DNA of 64,000 nt, from NCBI GenBank assembly GCA_050699515.1, contig JBOHFF010000136.1, forward strand, positions 28,666-92,665, read 5' to 3'. The first letter of the stretch is position 1, and each line of letters starts with the position of its first letter. The DNA comes from GCA-003244245 sp050699515 (lineage in GTDB: Bacteria > Actinomycetota > Actinomycetes > Mycobacteriales > Pseudonocardiaceae). Below, in pieces: positions 52,216-60,988 of this stretch. Below the pieces are notes generated by a model. It was given only the letters and a program-made list of their open reading frames with translations, did no database searches and had not been told where the DNA came from. A program made the translations under genes and the position numbers.

Positions 52216-52218
52216 GGT
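52174..52218. repeat. 15-base tandem repeat duplicating a start codon
   Basis: Three head-to-tail units (52174-52188, 52189-52203, 52204-52218) of CCCAGCTCGCATGGT and variants cover the beginning of the ATPase gene. In its sense they read ACC-ATG-CGA-GCT-GGG, so two successive in-frame ATG starts are produced five codons apart, plus an overlapping GTG. Confidence 0.7.
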
Positions 52219-53330
52219 CACTGTGCCATCGCCCGTGCCAGCCGGCGGCTGCGCAGCACCGCGATCACCACAGGCGCCCCGATCAGCGCGGTGACCGCGT
52301 TGAGCGGCAGGATCGACGCCGAGCCGGGAATATGCGCGACGAACCCGGCGACCAGCGCGATCAGCGCGCCGACCAGCATCGTCCCGGGTAACAGCACCCG
52401 ATGGTCCGACGTGCCGAACAGGCCACGCGCCATGTGCGGGGCGGCGACGCCGATGAAGGCCACCGGCCCGCAGAACGCGGTCACCGTCCCCGCCAGCAGC
52501 GAGGCGCTGATGATCGTCAGCGCGCGGATCCGGCGAACGCTGACCCCCATCGTCCGGGAATAACGGTCCCCGAGGAGCAGCACGTTGAGCTCGTTGCGGG
52601 TCAACCACGCCAGCACCAGCCCGAGCGCGATCGCCCCTCCGAGCAGCACGAGGTCGTCCACCGTGACCGTGGCGAAGGTGCCGAAGGTCCAGACGATGTA
52701 GGACTGGACGCTCTGGCTCTCCGCGACGTAGATCAGCACGCTGACGACCGCCGAGGCGGCGTAGCCGATCATCAATCCGATGATCAATAACGTCAGGCCG
52801 TTGGTCACCCGGCGGGCGACCACCATGAGCAGCAGCATCGTCGCGGCCGCACCGAGCGCCGCCGCCAGCGCCGAGCCGGCGCGGCCCGCGAAGCCCACGC
52901 TGCCGAACAGCCCGGCGCCGGCCAGGCCGCCCGGAAGCACCACGAGAGCCACTCCCAGACTCGCCCCGGAGTTGATTCCGAGCGTGGAGGGCGAGGCCAG
53001 CGGATTGCGGAACAGGGTCTGCATCTGCAAACCCGCCGCGCCCAGCGCGGCGCCGACGGCGAGCGCGGCGACAGCCCGCGGCAGGCGGAGCTCCAGGACG
53101 ATACGCGAGAAGGCCCGGGCCACCCTGTCCTCGCCGAGCAGGACCGCGAGAACGTCACCGACCGGCACGAAAACCGAGCCGAACGCGAGGGTGGCCAGGA
53201 ACACCCCGACGATCAGGATGGCCAGGGCGCTACTGGCCAGCAGGGCCCTGGCCCGCTTCGTGTTCTCGCGTCGGTCCTGGGTGGATGGTGGGGCGGCCTG
53301 GGAGGCGGGCGGGGCAACGGTGGTGGTCAT
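52218..53330 (-). CDS. FecCD-family metal-chelate permease
   Basis: A 370-residue membrane protein with ~9-10 hydrophobic segments. Family marks are LRLPRAVAALAVGAALGAAG, LFRNPLASPSTLGINSGASL and CGPVAFIGVAAPHMARGLFG. It imports siderophore-, cobalamin- or other metal-complexes with the adjacent binding protein and ATPase. The start overlaps the binding-protein stop (ATGA), and the stop overlaps the ATPase start. Confidence 0.92.
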   Translation of the reverse strand: MTTTVAPPASQAAPPSTQDRRENTKRARALLASSALAILIVGVFLATLAFGSVFVPVGDVLAVLLGEDRVARAFSRIVLELRLPRAVAALAVGAALGAAGLQMQTLFRNPLASPSTLGINSGASLGVALVVLPGGLAGAGLFGSVGFAGRAGSALAAALGAAATMLLLMVVARRVTNGLTLLIIGLMIGYAASAVVSVLIYVAESQSVQSYIVWTFGTFATVTVDDLVLLGGAIALGLVLAWLTRNELNVLLLGDRYSRTMGVSVRRIRALTIISASLLAGTVTAFCGPVAFIGVAAPHMARGLFGTSDHRVLLPGTMLVGALIALVAGFVAHIPGSASILPLNAVTALIGAPVVIAVLRSRRLARAMAQ

Positions 53331-54622
53331 CAGCTCTCCGGCAGGACCCGGAAGAAGCGCAGCTGGTGGCCGGGCGTCAGCTCTGGATGCAGCACCGAGA
53401 TGATGTCCTCCAGCAGCAGGTCGGGCCGCGAGACCCCCTGCTCCCAGAAGTCGTTCTCGCCGGTGCCCTTGACCTGGAAGGTCCGCAGCCCGATGAGGCG
53501 TCCCTCCCGGAAGGCGACGAAGTTGGTGAGGCGGGGTTCCTCGGCCTTGGCGTCGGCCCGCGTCTCCCAGGTCTTTCCGGTGCTCTGGAACCAGTAGTCC
53601 GCCTCACCGGCCTTGGCGAGCACCGCCTCCAGGTCGAGCTGGAGGTTGCCCCGCTGGGGTTGATCGGCGTAGAGGAAGTCCGCACCCGCATCCTGGAACA
53701 GCTTGGCCTGCCAGTGCTGGCCGCCCGGGGTGTACCAGATGGCTCCAGTGGGTTGGCCGGCGTAGACCGTCGGCTTGGTGGTCACCGCGGTGGCGCGCTG
53801 GGATATCTCGGCGTAGTGGGTGGCGATCTCAGTGAAGGACCGCTCGGCGTCGGCCTCCTTGTTGAGCAGCGCGCCGATGAGCTTGGTCTCGTATTCGTTG
53901 CGACCCAGCGCGGTGTCCTCGGAGGCAGAGCCGTTGACGACGACCTGGAAACCGGCCTGGCGCAGCCGCTCGAGCCCGGCCGGGTCGCCCTGCTTGACCG
54001 TGACGATCACATCGGGGTCCAGCGAGGTGACGGTCTCCAGGTTGGCTTTCTCGTTCTGCCCGGTCTCGACGATCGTTTTGGCCTCGATGGCGCGGTTCAC
54101 GCTCGGTGTGTTCACCTGTTTCACCTCGCTGACGCCCACCACGCGGTCCACCGCGCCGAAGCGCTCGAAGTAAGGCAGCACGGTGGTCGTCATCACCGCG
54201 GCGCGGCGCACCGGCACCTGGATCACCGTCGCGCTGGCCAGCTCCCCGGTCAGCGCGGGGGCCTGGGTTCCACAGTGGACGAGCACGTAGCGCAGCGGCT
54301 CGGTGGTCTCCGGCCAGGGCCGCTGCACCGTGACCACCTTGTAGCTGTTGTGGTAGTCGATGCTCAACGTGCCCGCGTGCCCGAAGGTGGCCTTGGTGGG
54401 GAACAGGTCCCGCGACCCGTCGTAGCCCACCACGCAGCCGTTGGCGTCGAGTCCGGCGCCGGCCCCTACCGGGGTCGGGGTTCCCGACACCGGGGTGGCG
54501 CTACAGGCCACGCTCACCAGCCCGAGCACGACGGCCACGATCCCGCACCGGGTCCGTCGCCGCGCTGATCCTGTTATTCCCACGCTTGTTCGCACGCCAT
54601 TCCCATTCACTGTCATCGTCAC
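53330..54622 (-). CDS. FepB-like metal-chelate binding lipoprotein
   Basis: A 430-residue solute-binding protein. The lipobox VSVACSA is near residue 40. The fold shows RAAVMTTTVLPYFERFGAVD, SLDPDVIVTVKQGD, FLYADQPQRGNLQLDLEAVL and FWEQGVSRPDLLLEDIISVL with LHPEL at the end. The last motif is common in iron-chelate binding proteins of actinomycetes and cyanobacteria. It is co-transcribed with the permease, ATPase and, upstream, the NHL, DUF1501 and DUF1800 genes (4-base gap from NHL). The metal or chelate is not determinable from sequence; the operator suggests nickel. Confidence 0.88.
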   Translation of the reverse strand: MTMTVNGNGVRTSVGITGSARRRTRCGIVAVVLGLVSVACSATPVSGTPTPVGAGAGLDANGCVVGYDGSRDLFPTKATFGHAGTLSIDYHNSYKVVTVQRPWPETTEPLRYVLVHCGTQAPALTGELASATVIQVPVRRAAVMTTTVLPYFERFGAVDRVVGVSEVKQVNTPSVNRAIEAKTIVETGQNEKANLETVTSLDPDVIVTVKQGDPAGLERLRQAGFQVVVNGSASEDTALGRNEYETKLIGALLNKEADAERSFTEIATHYAEISQRATAVTTKPTVYAGQPTGAIWYTPGGQHWQAKLFQDAGADFLYADQPQRGNLQLDLEAVLAKAGEADYWFQSTGKTWETRADAKAEEPRLTNFVAFREGRLIGLRTFQVKGTGENDFWEQGVSRPDLLLEDIISVLHPELTPGHQLRFFRVLPES

Positions 54623-54626
54623 GGGG

Positions 54627-56234
54627 TCAGTGCTCGGATCCGGTGGCGGCGCGATCCGCGGGGTCGGAATCCAGGCCGAGGTAGCGCTTGCGCACGTCGT
54701 CCCAGGCGGCCAGCCGGGCCCAGTCCGGGTGCCCGAGGCGCTGCTCGTCGTCGTCCCGGAACGGACTCGGGAACCAGATCGTGAGCTGCTGGTTACCGGC
54801 CGCTGCGGTCAGCCGCAGGAACCACGAGACCGGTGCGCCGTCGTCATCGAGCCGGCGGCCGAGCTCGGCGCGGGCGGTGCGCTTGCCCTGGATCAGCTGA
54901 CCGCCGAGGTTGGCCACGGCGGGGTCGACGGGGTAGGGCCCGATGCAGAGGTGGAAGTGCCAGGCGCCGAAATCCACGGTGGCGGTCCCGTTGCGCAGCC
55001 GCACGTCGACCGGTGCGTTCGGGGCCCGGATCTCCCACACCGAACCAGGGACGAAGGTGCCGAAGCGCAGCACCGGCCACCACGTCCGGAACACATAGCC
55101 GAGCAGGTCGAGCAAGAAATCCTCCTCGGTGGACAGATCCCACAGATCGAACGTTCCCGCCCGGGGATCGACCACCCGGCGCGCGGTGGCGGTGCTCGTC
55201 ACAGCTGATTCCTCCTCGCTGACCGTGACTGCTGCGGTGCCGTGGGATGTCTGGTCGTCGCGCCGGTACACCTGGACCCGGTGGCGCCCGGTGTCGGCGA
55301 CGAGGACGAGGCCGCCGGCACCGAGGGCTATCCCGCTGGGCTGCCAGAACCGCCGTTCCTCGTGCTCGCGGCCGGCGGCGTGAGCCAGCTCGCGCAGCTG
55401 CCGGGACGAGTCGTACATGCCCAGGTACTCCCGGGCCCACCGGGACAAGGTGGCGTCGCCTTCCCAGGTCTCGTGCAGCCGACCGGCGTTGTCGAGCACG
55501 CGCACGCAGTCGTGTCCCCAGTCGGCCACATAGACCGTGCCATCCTGGGCCACCGCGACCGCCGAGGGCCGCAGAAGCACGGCCTCGCCATAGCTGCCGA
55601 GGTGCCGCCCGGCGGGGTCGAAGCGCTGGACCCGGTCGTTGCGCCAGTCGGCCACCCAGATGTGGTCGTCGGGTCCGACCGCGATACCCCACGGCAGGTT
55701 GAGCTGCCCGGGACCGGTACCGGCCGATCCGAAGCAGCGCAGCGCTCGCCCGTCTGGGGCGAAGCACTGCACGCGGGAGTTGCCGTGGTCGACCACCCAC
55801 ACGTTGCCCGCGGAGTCGAGAGCCAACCCGCTGGGTCGGCTGAGCTGACCGGGGGCCGAGCCGGGCTCGCCCCAGCGGGCGATGAACGTGCCGTCACAGT
55901 CGAACATGCTCACCGTGTGCAGGTGCTCATCGGCGATGTAGAGCCGGTCGGTCTTGTCGATCACCACCGCGGTCGGGGTGAACAGGCAACCGGGCTCGGT
56001 ACCGAACACGCCGATCTCCCGGAAATCCTCCTCGCCCAGGGAGATCACGGTGACCCGAGGGAACTGGTCCTTCCACGAGCTCGACCGGTTGAGCACGTAG
56101 ATCGCGCCCAGGTGATCCAGCGCGACCGACACCGGGAACGCGAAGCCCTTGGCCGACCGGCGCCCCACCCCCAGGCTCTGCTGGAACGAGTGCCGCGCGG
56201 TGGCGAGTGCCGCGACGGCCTGCGCGGCGCTCAT
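54627..56234 (-). CDS. NHL-repeat beta-propeller with unusual C-terminal domain
   Basis: A 535-residue protein. At least five NHL repeats are visible at ~35-330, for example GQLSRPSGLALDSAGNVWVV, GQLNLPWGIAVGPDDHIWVA, LLRPSAVAVAQDGTVYVADW, FWQPSGIALGAGGLVLVADT. A second domain (~365-525) contains WEIRAPNAPVDVRLRNGTAT and a cysteine/histidine segment GAWHFHLCIGPYPVDP that could bind metal. No signal peptide is present, so it should be cytoplasmic. The start overlaps the stop of DUF1501 by 4 bases. Its job is unknown. Confidence 0.82.
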   Translation of the reverse strand: MSAAQAVAALATARHSFQQSLGVGRRSAKGFAFPVSVALDHLGAIYVLNRSSSWKDQFPRVTVISLGEEDFREIGVFGTEPGCLFTPTAVVIDKTDRLYIADEHLHTVSMFDCDGTFIARWGEPGSAPGQLSRPSGLALDSAGNVWVVDHGNSRVQCFAPDGRALRCFGSAGTGPGQLNLPWGIAVGPDDHIWVADWRNDRVQRFDPAGRHLGSYGEAVLLRPSAVAVAQDGTVYVADWGHDCVRVLDNAGRLHETWEGDATLSRWAREYLGMYDSSRQLRELAHAAGREHEERRFWQPSGIALGAGGLVLVADTGRHRVQVYRRDDQTSHGTAAVTVSEEESAVTSTATARRVVDPRAGTFDLWDLSTEEDFLLDLLGYVFRTWWPVLRFGTFVPGSVWEIRAPNAPVDVRLRNGTATVDFGAWHFHLCIGPYPVDPAVANLGGQLIQGKRTARAELGRRLDDDGAPVSWFLRLTAAAGNQQLTIWFPSPFRDDDEQRLGHPDWARLAAWDDVRKRYLGLDSDPADRAATGSEH

Positions 56235-57388
56235 GAGCGCCTCAGCGGCAGTTGCTGGTAGGAGCCGGCGCCGGCCACCGCGACCGCGGGGTCGACGTCG
56301 AGGAACTGCTCGAGGATCGAGGCGTACAGCGCCCGGAAATCAGTGGTGGTGCGGACGTCGCCCTCGTCCTGGTCCGCCGGTGCCAGTGACGGGTAGTCGC
56401 CGTAGAGGCCGCCGCGGACGCTGTCACCGATGAGCATGGCGACCCCGCCGGCCCCGTGGTCGGTGCCCCCGTTGTTGTCCTTGATCCGCCGGCCGAACTC
56501 GGAGAACAGCAGGACCACCGTGTCCTTCCGCACACCGTGCTGATCGAGGTCGGTGAAGAACGCGTCCAGGCTGATCGAGAGCCGGTCCCAGAGCCTGGCG
56601 TGGTTGACCACCTCGTCGCCGTGGGTGTCGAAGCTGCCGTGCATCGTGTAGTACACCCGCGTCCCGAGGTCGGCGGCCATCACCGCGGCGACCCCTTGGA
56701 GGTGCTCGGAGACCGGGTAGTAGGGATGGCGGGCCGGGTAGTCCACCGTGGAGGTGTAGTTCGCCGATGCGGTGCGCAGCATGTCGGCGCCCTCCTGAGC
56801 GGCCATCCCGGTGCCGAGCAACCGGCGGGAGACGAACTGAGCCGATGCTTGCGGTGAGTAGACCCGTTTCGCCACGTCGAGCAGCGGATCGCGCGCGTGA
56901 GCCCCGGGGATGCCGGTGAACAGCCCGTAGCTCTCCAGCTGGCCCACCGAAGCGGCGGCCACGTCTGGGCAGGCCAGCGCTCTGGGCAGGCCGCGCCCGA
57001 AGCTCACCGCGGTGATCGGGTTGCGGCCGGTGGGGTCCAGCGCGCCCACCGTCTTGCCCAGCCAGCCCTCCATGTCGAAGGTGTCGGGGTTGGCGGTGTG
57101 CCAGATGTCCATCGAGCGGAAGTGCGAGCGGCTGTGGTTCGGGTAGCCGATCCCCATGATCACGGCGACCTTGCCCTGGTCCCACATCCGCTTGATGGGC
57201 GCCATGCTGGTGGGGAACGCGACCCGCTCATCCAGCGGCAGCAGTCCCTCAGCGGGGATGCCGACCGCGGGGCGGTAGTCGTAGTAGAGCCCGTCGGAGT
57301 AGGGCACCACGGTGTTGAGGTAGTCGTTGCCGCCCGAGAGCTGAACGACGACCAAGTTCTTGGCGCTGCGGTGCAGTGTGGTTGTCAC
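56231..57388 (-). CDS. DUF1501 protein without signal peptide
   Basis: A 385-residue member of DUF1501 (alkaline-phosphatase-like superfamily). It shows LVVVQLSGGNDYLNTVVPYS, MGIGYPNHSRSHFRSMDIWH, YTMHGSFDTHGDEVVNHARL, VVLLFSEFGRRIKDNNGGTD and HGAGGVAMLIG, with His/Asp clusters that suit a metal site. Most relatives carry a Tat signal; here the fold begins within ten residues of ATG, so it is probably cytosolic. It follows the DUF1800 gene by 31 bases, the usual pairing of these families. The reaction is not established. Confidence 0.9.
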   Translation of the reverse strand: MTTTLHRSAKNLVVVQLSGGNDYLNTVVPYSDGLYYDYRPAVGIPAEGLLPLDERVAFPTSMAPIKRMWDQGKVAVIMGIGYPNHSRSHFRSMDIWHTANPDTFDMEGWLGKTVGALDPTGRNPITAVSFGRGLPRALACPDVAAASVGQLESYGLFTGIPGAHARDPLLDVAKRVYSPQASAQFVSRRLLGTGMAAQEGADMLRTASANYTSTVDYPARHPYYPVSEHLQGVAAVMAADLGTRVYYTMHGSFDTHGDEVVNHARLWDRLSISLDAFFTDLDQHGVRKDTVVLLFSEFGRRIKDNNGGTDHGAGGVAMLIGDSVRGGLYGDYPSLAPADQDEGDVRTTTDFRALYASILEQFLDVDPAVAVAGAGSYQQLPLRRS

Positions 57389-57419
57389 GTCGCATCCTTA
57401 CTCAGCAGCACTGCCTCAT

Positions 57420-58850
57420 TCAGCAATACTGGTAGTCGGCGGTGGAGACGATGGCGGCCAGCAGTTCCACGGCGCGGTGCTCGGCGCCGGCCGCCTCGAA
57501 GTCGATCGGGCCCTGCCTGCTCACGTGGTCGATGAGCACCTCTCTGGTGGTCTGGGTGAGCTCGATCGAGCCCAGTGCGCCGAGGCAGGCGTCGAGCAGC
57601 GCCGCTGATCGCAACCGCGGTCCAGCGGCGCGAATCCGGGTCAGCATGCAAGCGACCCCGGGCGCGTCGCGTCGGGTGAGCGCAGCGCTGGCGAAGTTGA
57701 TCCGCTCGACCAGGCAGGCGCTGTCGATCCACTCCTCGCCCTCGTGCCAGCCCTCCACGCTGGGTGGGTTGAGCAGCGTTTGGCCCATGCTGGCGACGTC
57801 GGGGGCCAAGCCGGCGAAGTCGTGATCGGGAATCGTCCACCGGCGGGTCAATCGCGCGGTGCCGAACACCAGCTCGGCAGGACTCTTCACTTTGCGGTAG
57901 CGCATCGCGGCGAAGTGCTCGGAAAGGAAAAGAGCCCGCAGCACGGCCCGGATCTCATACCCGCTGGCGCGGAAGACCTCGGTGAGGTTCTCGATGCAGA
58001 CCTCGCCGTCGGCGCCGGGCGAGTCGGCGGCGAAGAACTGGTAGAGGCGCCGGCAGAGGAAGTGCGCGGTGGCCGGCTGCGCCACGATGATCGCGATGAT
58101 GTCGTGGCCGTCGAATGCTCCGGTGCGGCCCAGGAAGGTCTTCTCGCCGTCGTCGTGATCGTCGGGGTCGAAGTGGAACTCCGCGCGCAGCGGGCCGAGG
58201 AAGAAATAGGAGCCCATCGGCCGGAACGTCCACCCGGTGAACGCCCGGGCGGCCGCTTTCACGTCGTCCTCGGTGTAGTTGCCCCGGCCCATCGAGAACA
58301 GCTCGAGCAACTCCCGGCCGTAGTTCTCGTTGGGTGCGTCCTTGTGGTTGTGCTGGTTGTCCAGCCAGACCAGCATCGCCGGATCGCGGGAGAGCTCCAG
58401 CAGCAGGCGCTCGAAGCTACCCAGCCCGAAGCGGCGGAACATCTCGATCTGGGCGAGCTGACCCCGGGCGTGCATCGGGTACTTGGTGCCGCCGGTGGCG
58501 AACAGACCGTGCCAGAACAGCGCGATCTTCTCCTCCAACGGTCGGGGGCTGGTGTAGAGCCGCCACGCCCAGGCCGGCGCGCCATGGTCGTGCTGCTGCG
58601 CGCCGGCCGAGGCCACCAGGTACCGGCTGATCACATCGTCGGCGGCGCAACTGCCGTAGGGGGACGCATCGGGGGCCGGGTTCAGTAGGGTCTCGACCGC
58701 GTTCTGGTAGCCCAGTGCGCACCAGGAATCGAGCTCCTCTGCGCCGGCACCGAAGCCGGCTCGGCGCAGCAGGTGAGCCATCGGTAAACGGTCAGTGGAC
58801 AGCCCACTACCTGCAGCGATATCAAGAACTTCGGGATGAGAAGGGGGCAT
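57420..58850 (-). CDS. DUF1800 protein without signal peptide
   Basis: A 476-residue member of DUF1800: MAHLLRRAGFGAGAEELDSW, EKIALFWHGLFATGGTKYPM, NYGRELLELFSMGRGNYTED, DVKAAARAFTGWTF, RLYQFFAADSPG and PAELVFGTARLTRRW. No export signal is seen. It leads the six-gene leftward operon. ATG 58850 follows GCAGG; an ATG at 58886 would add 12 residues but overlaps the Nur-like box at 58870-58886, so the shorter start is more likely. Function is unknown; DUF1800 and DUF1501 nearly always occur together. Confidence 0.88.
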   Translation of the reverse strand: MPPSHPEVLDIAAGSGLSTDRLPMAHLLRRAGFGAGAEELDSWCALGYQNAVETLLNPAPDASPYGSCAADDVISRYLVASAGAQQHDHGAPAWAWRLYTSPRPLEEKIALFWHGLFATGGTKYPMHARGQLAQIEMFRRFGLGSFERLLLELSRDPAMLVWLDNQHNHKDAPNENYGRELLELFSMGRGNYTEDDVKAAARAFTGWTFRPMGSYFFLGPLRAEFHFDPDDHDDGEKTFLGRTGAFDGHDIIAIIVAQPATAHFLCRRLYQFFAADSPGADGEVCIENLTEVFRASGYEIRAVLRALFLSEHFAAMRYRKVKSPAELVFGTARLTRRWTIPDHDFAGLAPDVASMGQTLLNPPSVEGWHEGEEWIDSACLVERINFASAALTRRDAPGVACMLTRIRAAGPRLRSAALLDACLGALGSIELTQTTREVLIDHVSRQGPIDFEAAGAEHRAVELLAAIVSTADYQYC

Positions 58851-58869
58851 ACCTGCACAGTACAAGCAT

Positions 58870-58886
58870 CTGCCAAATTGTCGCAA
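58870..58886. promoter_or_regulatory. Nur-like box before the DUF1800 operon
   Basis: CTGCCA-AATTG-TCGCAA keeps TGC-N9-GCAA with two outer mismatches. Read in the gene's sense it is preceded by TACTA, as is the box at 50306 (TACTATTGC in both). It lies 20 bases upstream of the DUF1800 start. Confidence 0.5.
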
Positions 58887-58975
58887 TAGTATCTAGTGTC
58901 CGGTTTGAGAAATCACCTGCCACCGCGCGAGAGGAAGGTAGCGCCATCAGCAGCACCGACGACGACGAGGAGGCG

Positions 58976-59292
58976 ATGCACCTTGCCGGGCGGGTGGCGC
59001 GTGAGGCGGGTCGCCTACTGCGGCAACTGCGCGCGCGTGGCCAGCTCCGCGCGGAGCACAAGCACGGCTACGAGCTGGTCACCGAGGCCGACCTGCAGTC
59101 GGAGCGGCGCCCTGGGACGTCGCCGCATCCGCGCTCGTCGCCACAGAAGCGGGCGCCCGGCGCGGTAACCTCGTTCCCGAGCCTTTCCCGTTCACGGGTG
59201 ATCTTGCGGGCACGGGGTTCGTCGTGGCCGCCCCGAGCATCTACGCCCAGCTGTTCGAGCTGCTGTCGGGCGGTGGCGCAGCGCGTCCGTAG
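58976..59292 (+). pseudogene. Inositol-monophosphatase-family remnant with internal deletion
   Basis: The front (LAGRVAREAGRLLRQLRARG ... KHGYELVTEADLQSE) is the N-terminus of an IMPase-type phosphatase. Directly after it, in another frame, comes the C-terminal part PWDVAASALVATEAGARRGN ... FVVAAPSIYAQLFELL. The middle ~130 residues with the catalytic DxxDGT site are gone, so the gene is dead. Confidence 0.7.
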
Positions 59293-59756
59293 GGGCGCCT
59301 GGCAATGGTGGTATCGCGTTGTCTGGATCGGCTGTTTCGGCGTCGATAAACCCGCCGCATGGCGGGTCCCACGTCAAGAACATCTGACCTCTGAGGTGGG
59401 TTCTCCACAGCAGCCGGCACGTTGTCCGAGAACGTGAAACACTCCCGCAGTCCGGCGGCTTCCAGTGCCCAGTTGGCGATTCGAGAGCGGCACACCAATC
59501 GTAGCGCGCGGCCTTGCTGGACAGCGAGCTCATGTGCTTCGAACAGCGCGGACAGTCCGGCGGACCCGAGGAGCTGCACGCCGTCCAGGTCCACAATCAC
59601 GACCCGTGCCACGGCCAGCTGCGCGATCAGAGCATCGGCCAGTTCCAGCCCGGCCGGAGTGTCGATCTGACCTACTACCGTGACTATCCGCACGCCGGAT
59701 CCGAGATTGGCCACCCGCAGACCAATGCCGGAGGAGGAGTCCCTGTCCATCGTCAT
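59241..59756 (-). CDS. STAS-domain anti-sigma factor antagonist
   Basis: A 171-residue protein. Residues ~10-110 form an STAS domain: VRIVTVVGQIDTPAGLELAD, ARVVIVDLDGVQLLGSAGLS (the Ser of GSAGLS is the usual phosphorylation site), ALRLVCRSRIANWALEAAGL. The Arg-rich C-terminal ~55 residues overlap the phosphatase remnant on the other strand and are probably not native. Two ATG codons, 59756 and 59750, are possible starts; a TCATACTCGGC repeat lies just upstream. Confidence 0.75.
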   Translation of the reverse strand: MTMDRDSSSGIGLRVANLGSGVRIVTVVGQIDTPAGLELADALIAQLAVARVVIVDLDGVQLLGSAGLSALFEAHELAVQQGRALRLVCRSRIANWALEAAGLRECFTFSDNVPAAVENPPQRSDVLDVGPAMRRVYRRRNSRSRQRDTTIARRPYGRAAPPPDSSSNSWA

Positions 59757-60085
59757 ACTCGGCTCATCGTCATACTCGGCACAATATCGTGCGCAAACAG
59801 GGCAGCACCACGCGGTAAGGATCAGAGTTGCTGAGCGGTATTGTCCAGTCGGTGTGCGGCACAGCGCGACCGAAGTGTTGAAGCGCAGCCGCATTGGGAT
59901 TTTGCCAGCAATTGTATTCGACAGGTGGAGAGTGCACCCCAGGGGGATAGGCAAAGTCGTGTTGGGATGGCTTTCCCCTGGTCATGCTGGTTGACCGAGG
60001 ATGGAGAGGACTCGCTAAGTGGTCGCCACCGGAAGTCCATCGGGAGTGGAGTTGACGGCAGGTCAGCTGCGCGGTGACGGTGTGC

Positions 60086-60149
60086 GCCGTGAACGAGACA
60101 CCACCGACCTGCCCGGCGCGAAAAACGTCGCTGACGTCTCGTTCACGGC
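60086..60149. repeat. Long-armed inverted repeat, 14-bp arms and 36-base centre
   Basis: GCCGTGAACGAGAC (60086-60099) and GTCTCGTTCACGGC (60136-60149) are perfect complements with a 36-base centre. Arm and spacer lengths are identical to those of the repeat at 9402-9465 although the arms differ. Confidence 0.65.
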
Positions 60150-60453
60150 ACCCGACGGACTTCCGGCGCCGACCGCTGAGTCGTCCACCGACAGTCCCTG
60201 CGTGGTCGGCTTGTCCTGCTGTGGCCCGGGCTGCCCGTCGTGGTCGTGGTGCTGTTCGTTGTCGGGTCCGTCCTGAGTTGACCCGCCGGCACCGCCCGGC
60301 GGGGAGTCAGACGCGCCGCCAGGAGCAAGCCGATCACCACAGCGACCGCATCCGCGTCCACCGGGCGCAACACCCGCCGGAAGGCATCGACATGCGGAGC
60401 CGTGAAGCGGCCGGGACTACGCAGGCGCCTCAGACCGATCTCGCTCGAAAGTG

Positions 60454-60488
60454 TTGCAATTAACACTTAAGTGTGGTTAGTGTCATCC
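60454..60488 (+). promoter_or_regulatory. 35-base upstream element, copy 2
   Basis: Opens TTGCAATTAACACTTAAGTG and agrees with 39497-39531 at 28 of 35 positions. Within it ACACTTAAGTGT is a perfect 12-base palindrome. It lies ~260 bases before the small membrane-protein gene at 60752, with no closer gene in the same direction. Confidence 0.5.
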
Positions 60489-60751
60489 ATCCGAGCAACC
60501 ACGTCTGCCAGATAGTAACTGAGTGGAGTGATGGGGTCGTTAAGTGCCACTACGGTGTGGCGATCGCGGCACCTGGTACTCGTCGCGATCAACCTGTCGG
60601 TATCCCACCTCCTCATGATCGACCATCAGGGCGTTGAACGACGCCGGCCAACCACCCATGCGTCGATCATCCGTAACAAAACAATCATGACTGTGGTCGC
60701 GTCGTGATCCCCGCTGGCCCCGCATCCAGGTGTGACATGCCACAAGGAGAA

Positions 60752-60910
60752 ATGATGATCAAACGGGAGCGTCTCGAGTCCAACTTGCCTGAGCTGGACC
60801 GCACCGACGATCCCCGGGGTGGAGCGGCTGCATGGGCGCTGCTGGCGGTAGGCGCGACTCTGATCGCCGGCATTGTTGTCGCCGTCATGTGGGCCACCGG
60901 CGCCTGGTAG
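60752..60910 (+). CDS. Single-helix membrane protein (52 residues)
   Basis: MMIKRERLESNLPELDRTDD then a membrane helix AWALLAVGATLIAGIVVAVM ending WATGAW. A clear ribosome site AAGGAG lies six bases upstream of ATG 60752, supporting a real gene. I recognise no family. It could be the small subunit of a membrane complex. Confidence 0.6.
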   Translation: MMIKRERLESNLPELDRTDDPRGGAAAWALLAVGATLIAGIVVAVMWATGAW

Positions 60911-60988
60911 CGCCGCGATATGTCAGTGGCCACGTACGCGGTGTCGAGCCCTCTTGCGATGCTCGGACAGCAGCTGATGTGACTTGGC

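Larger units (their letters stand above)
59757..60751. other. Gene-poor, rearranged stretch
   Basis: About 1 kb without a credible gene. It contains the inverted repeat at 60086-60149 and the 35-base element at 60454-60488. Open frames on both strands are Arg/Pro/Thr-rich with no recognisable family. Confidence 0.45.

Noticed and set aside
60143..60466. Minus-strand ORF of 107 codons in the gene-poor stretch
   Set aside because: The translation is Arg/Thr/Pro-rich without domain features and crosses the inverted repeat; likely non-coding.
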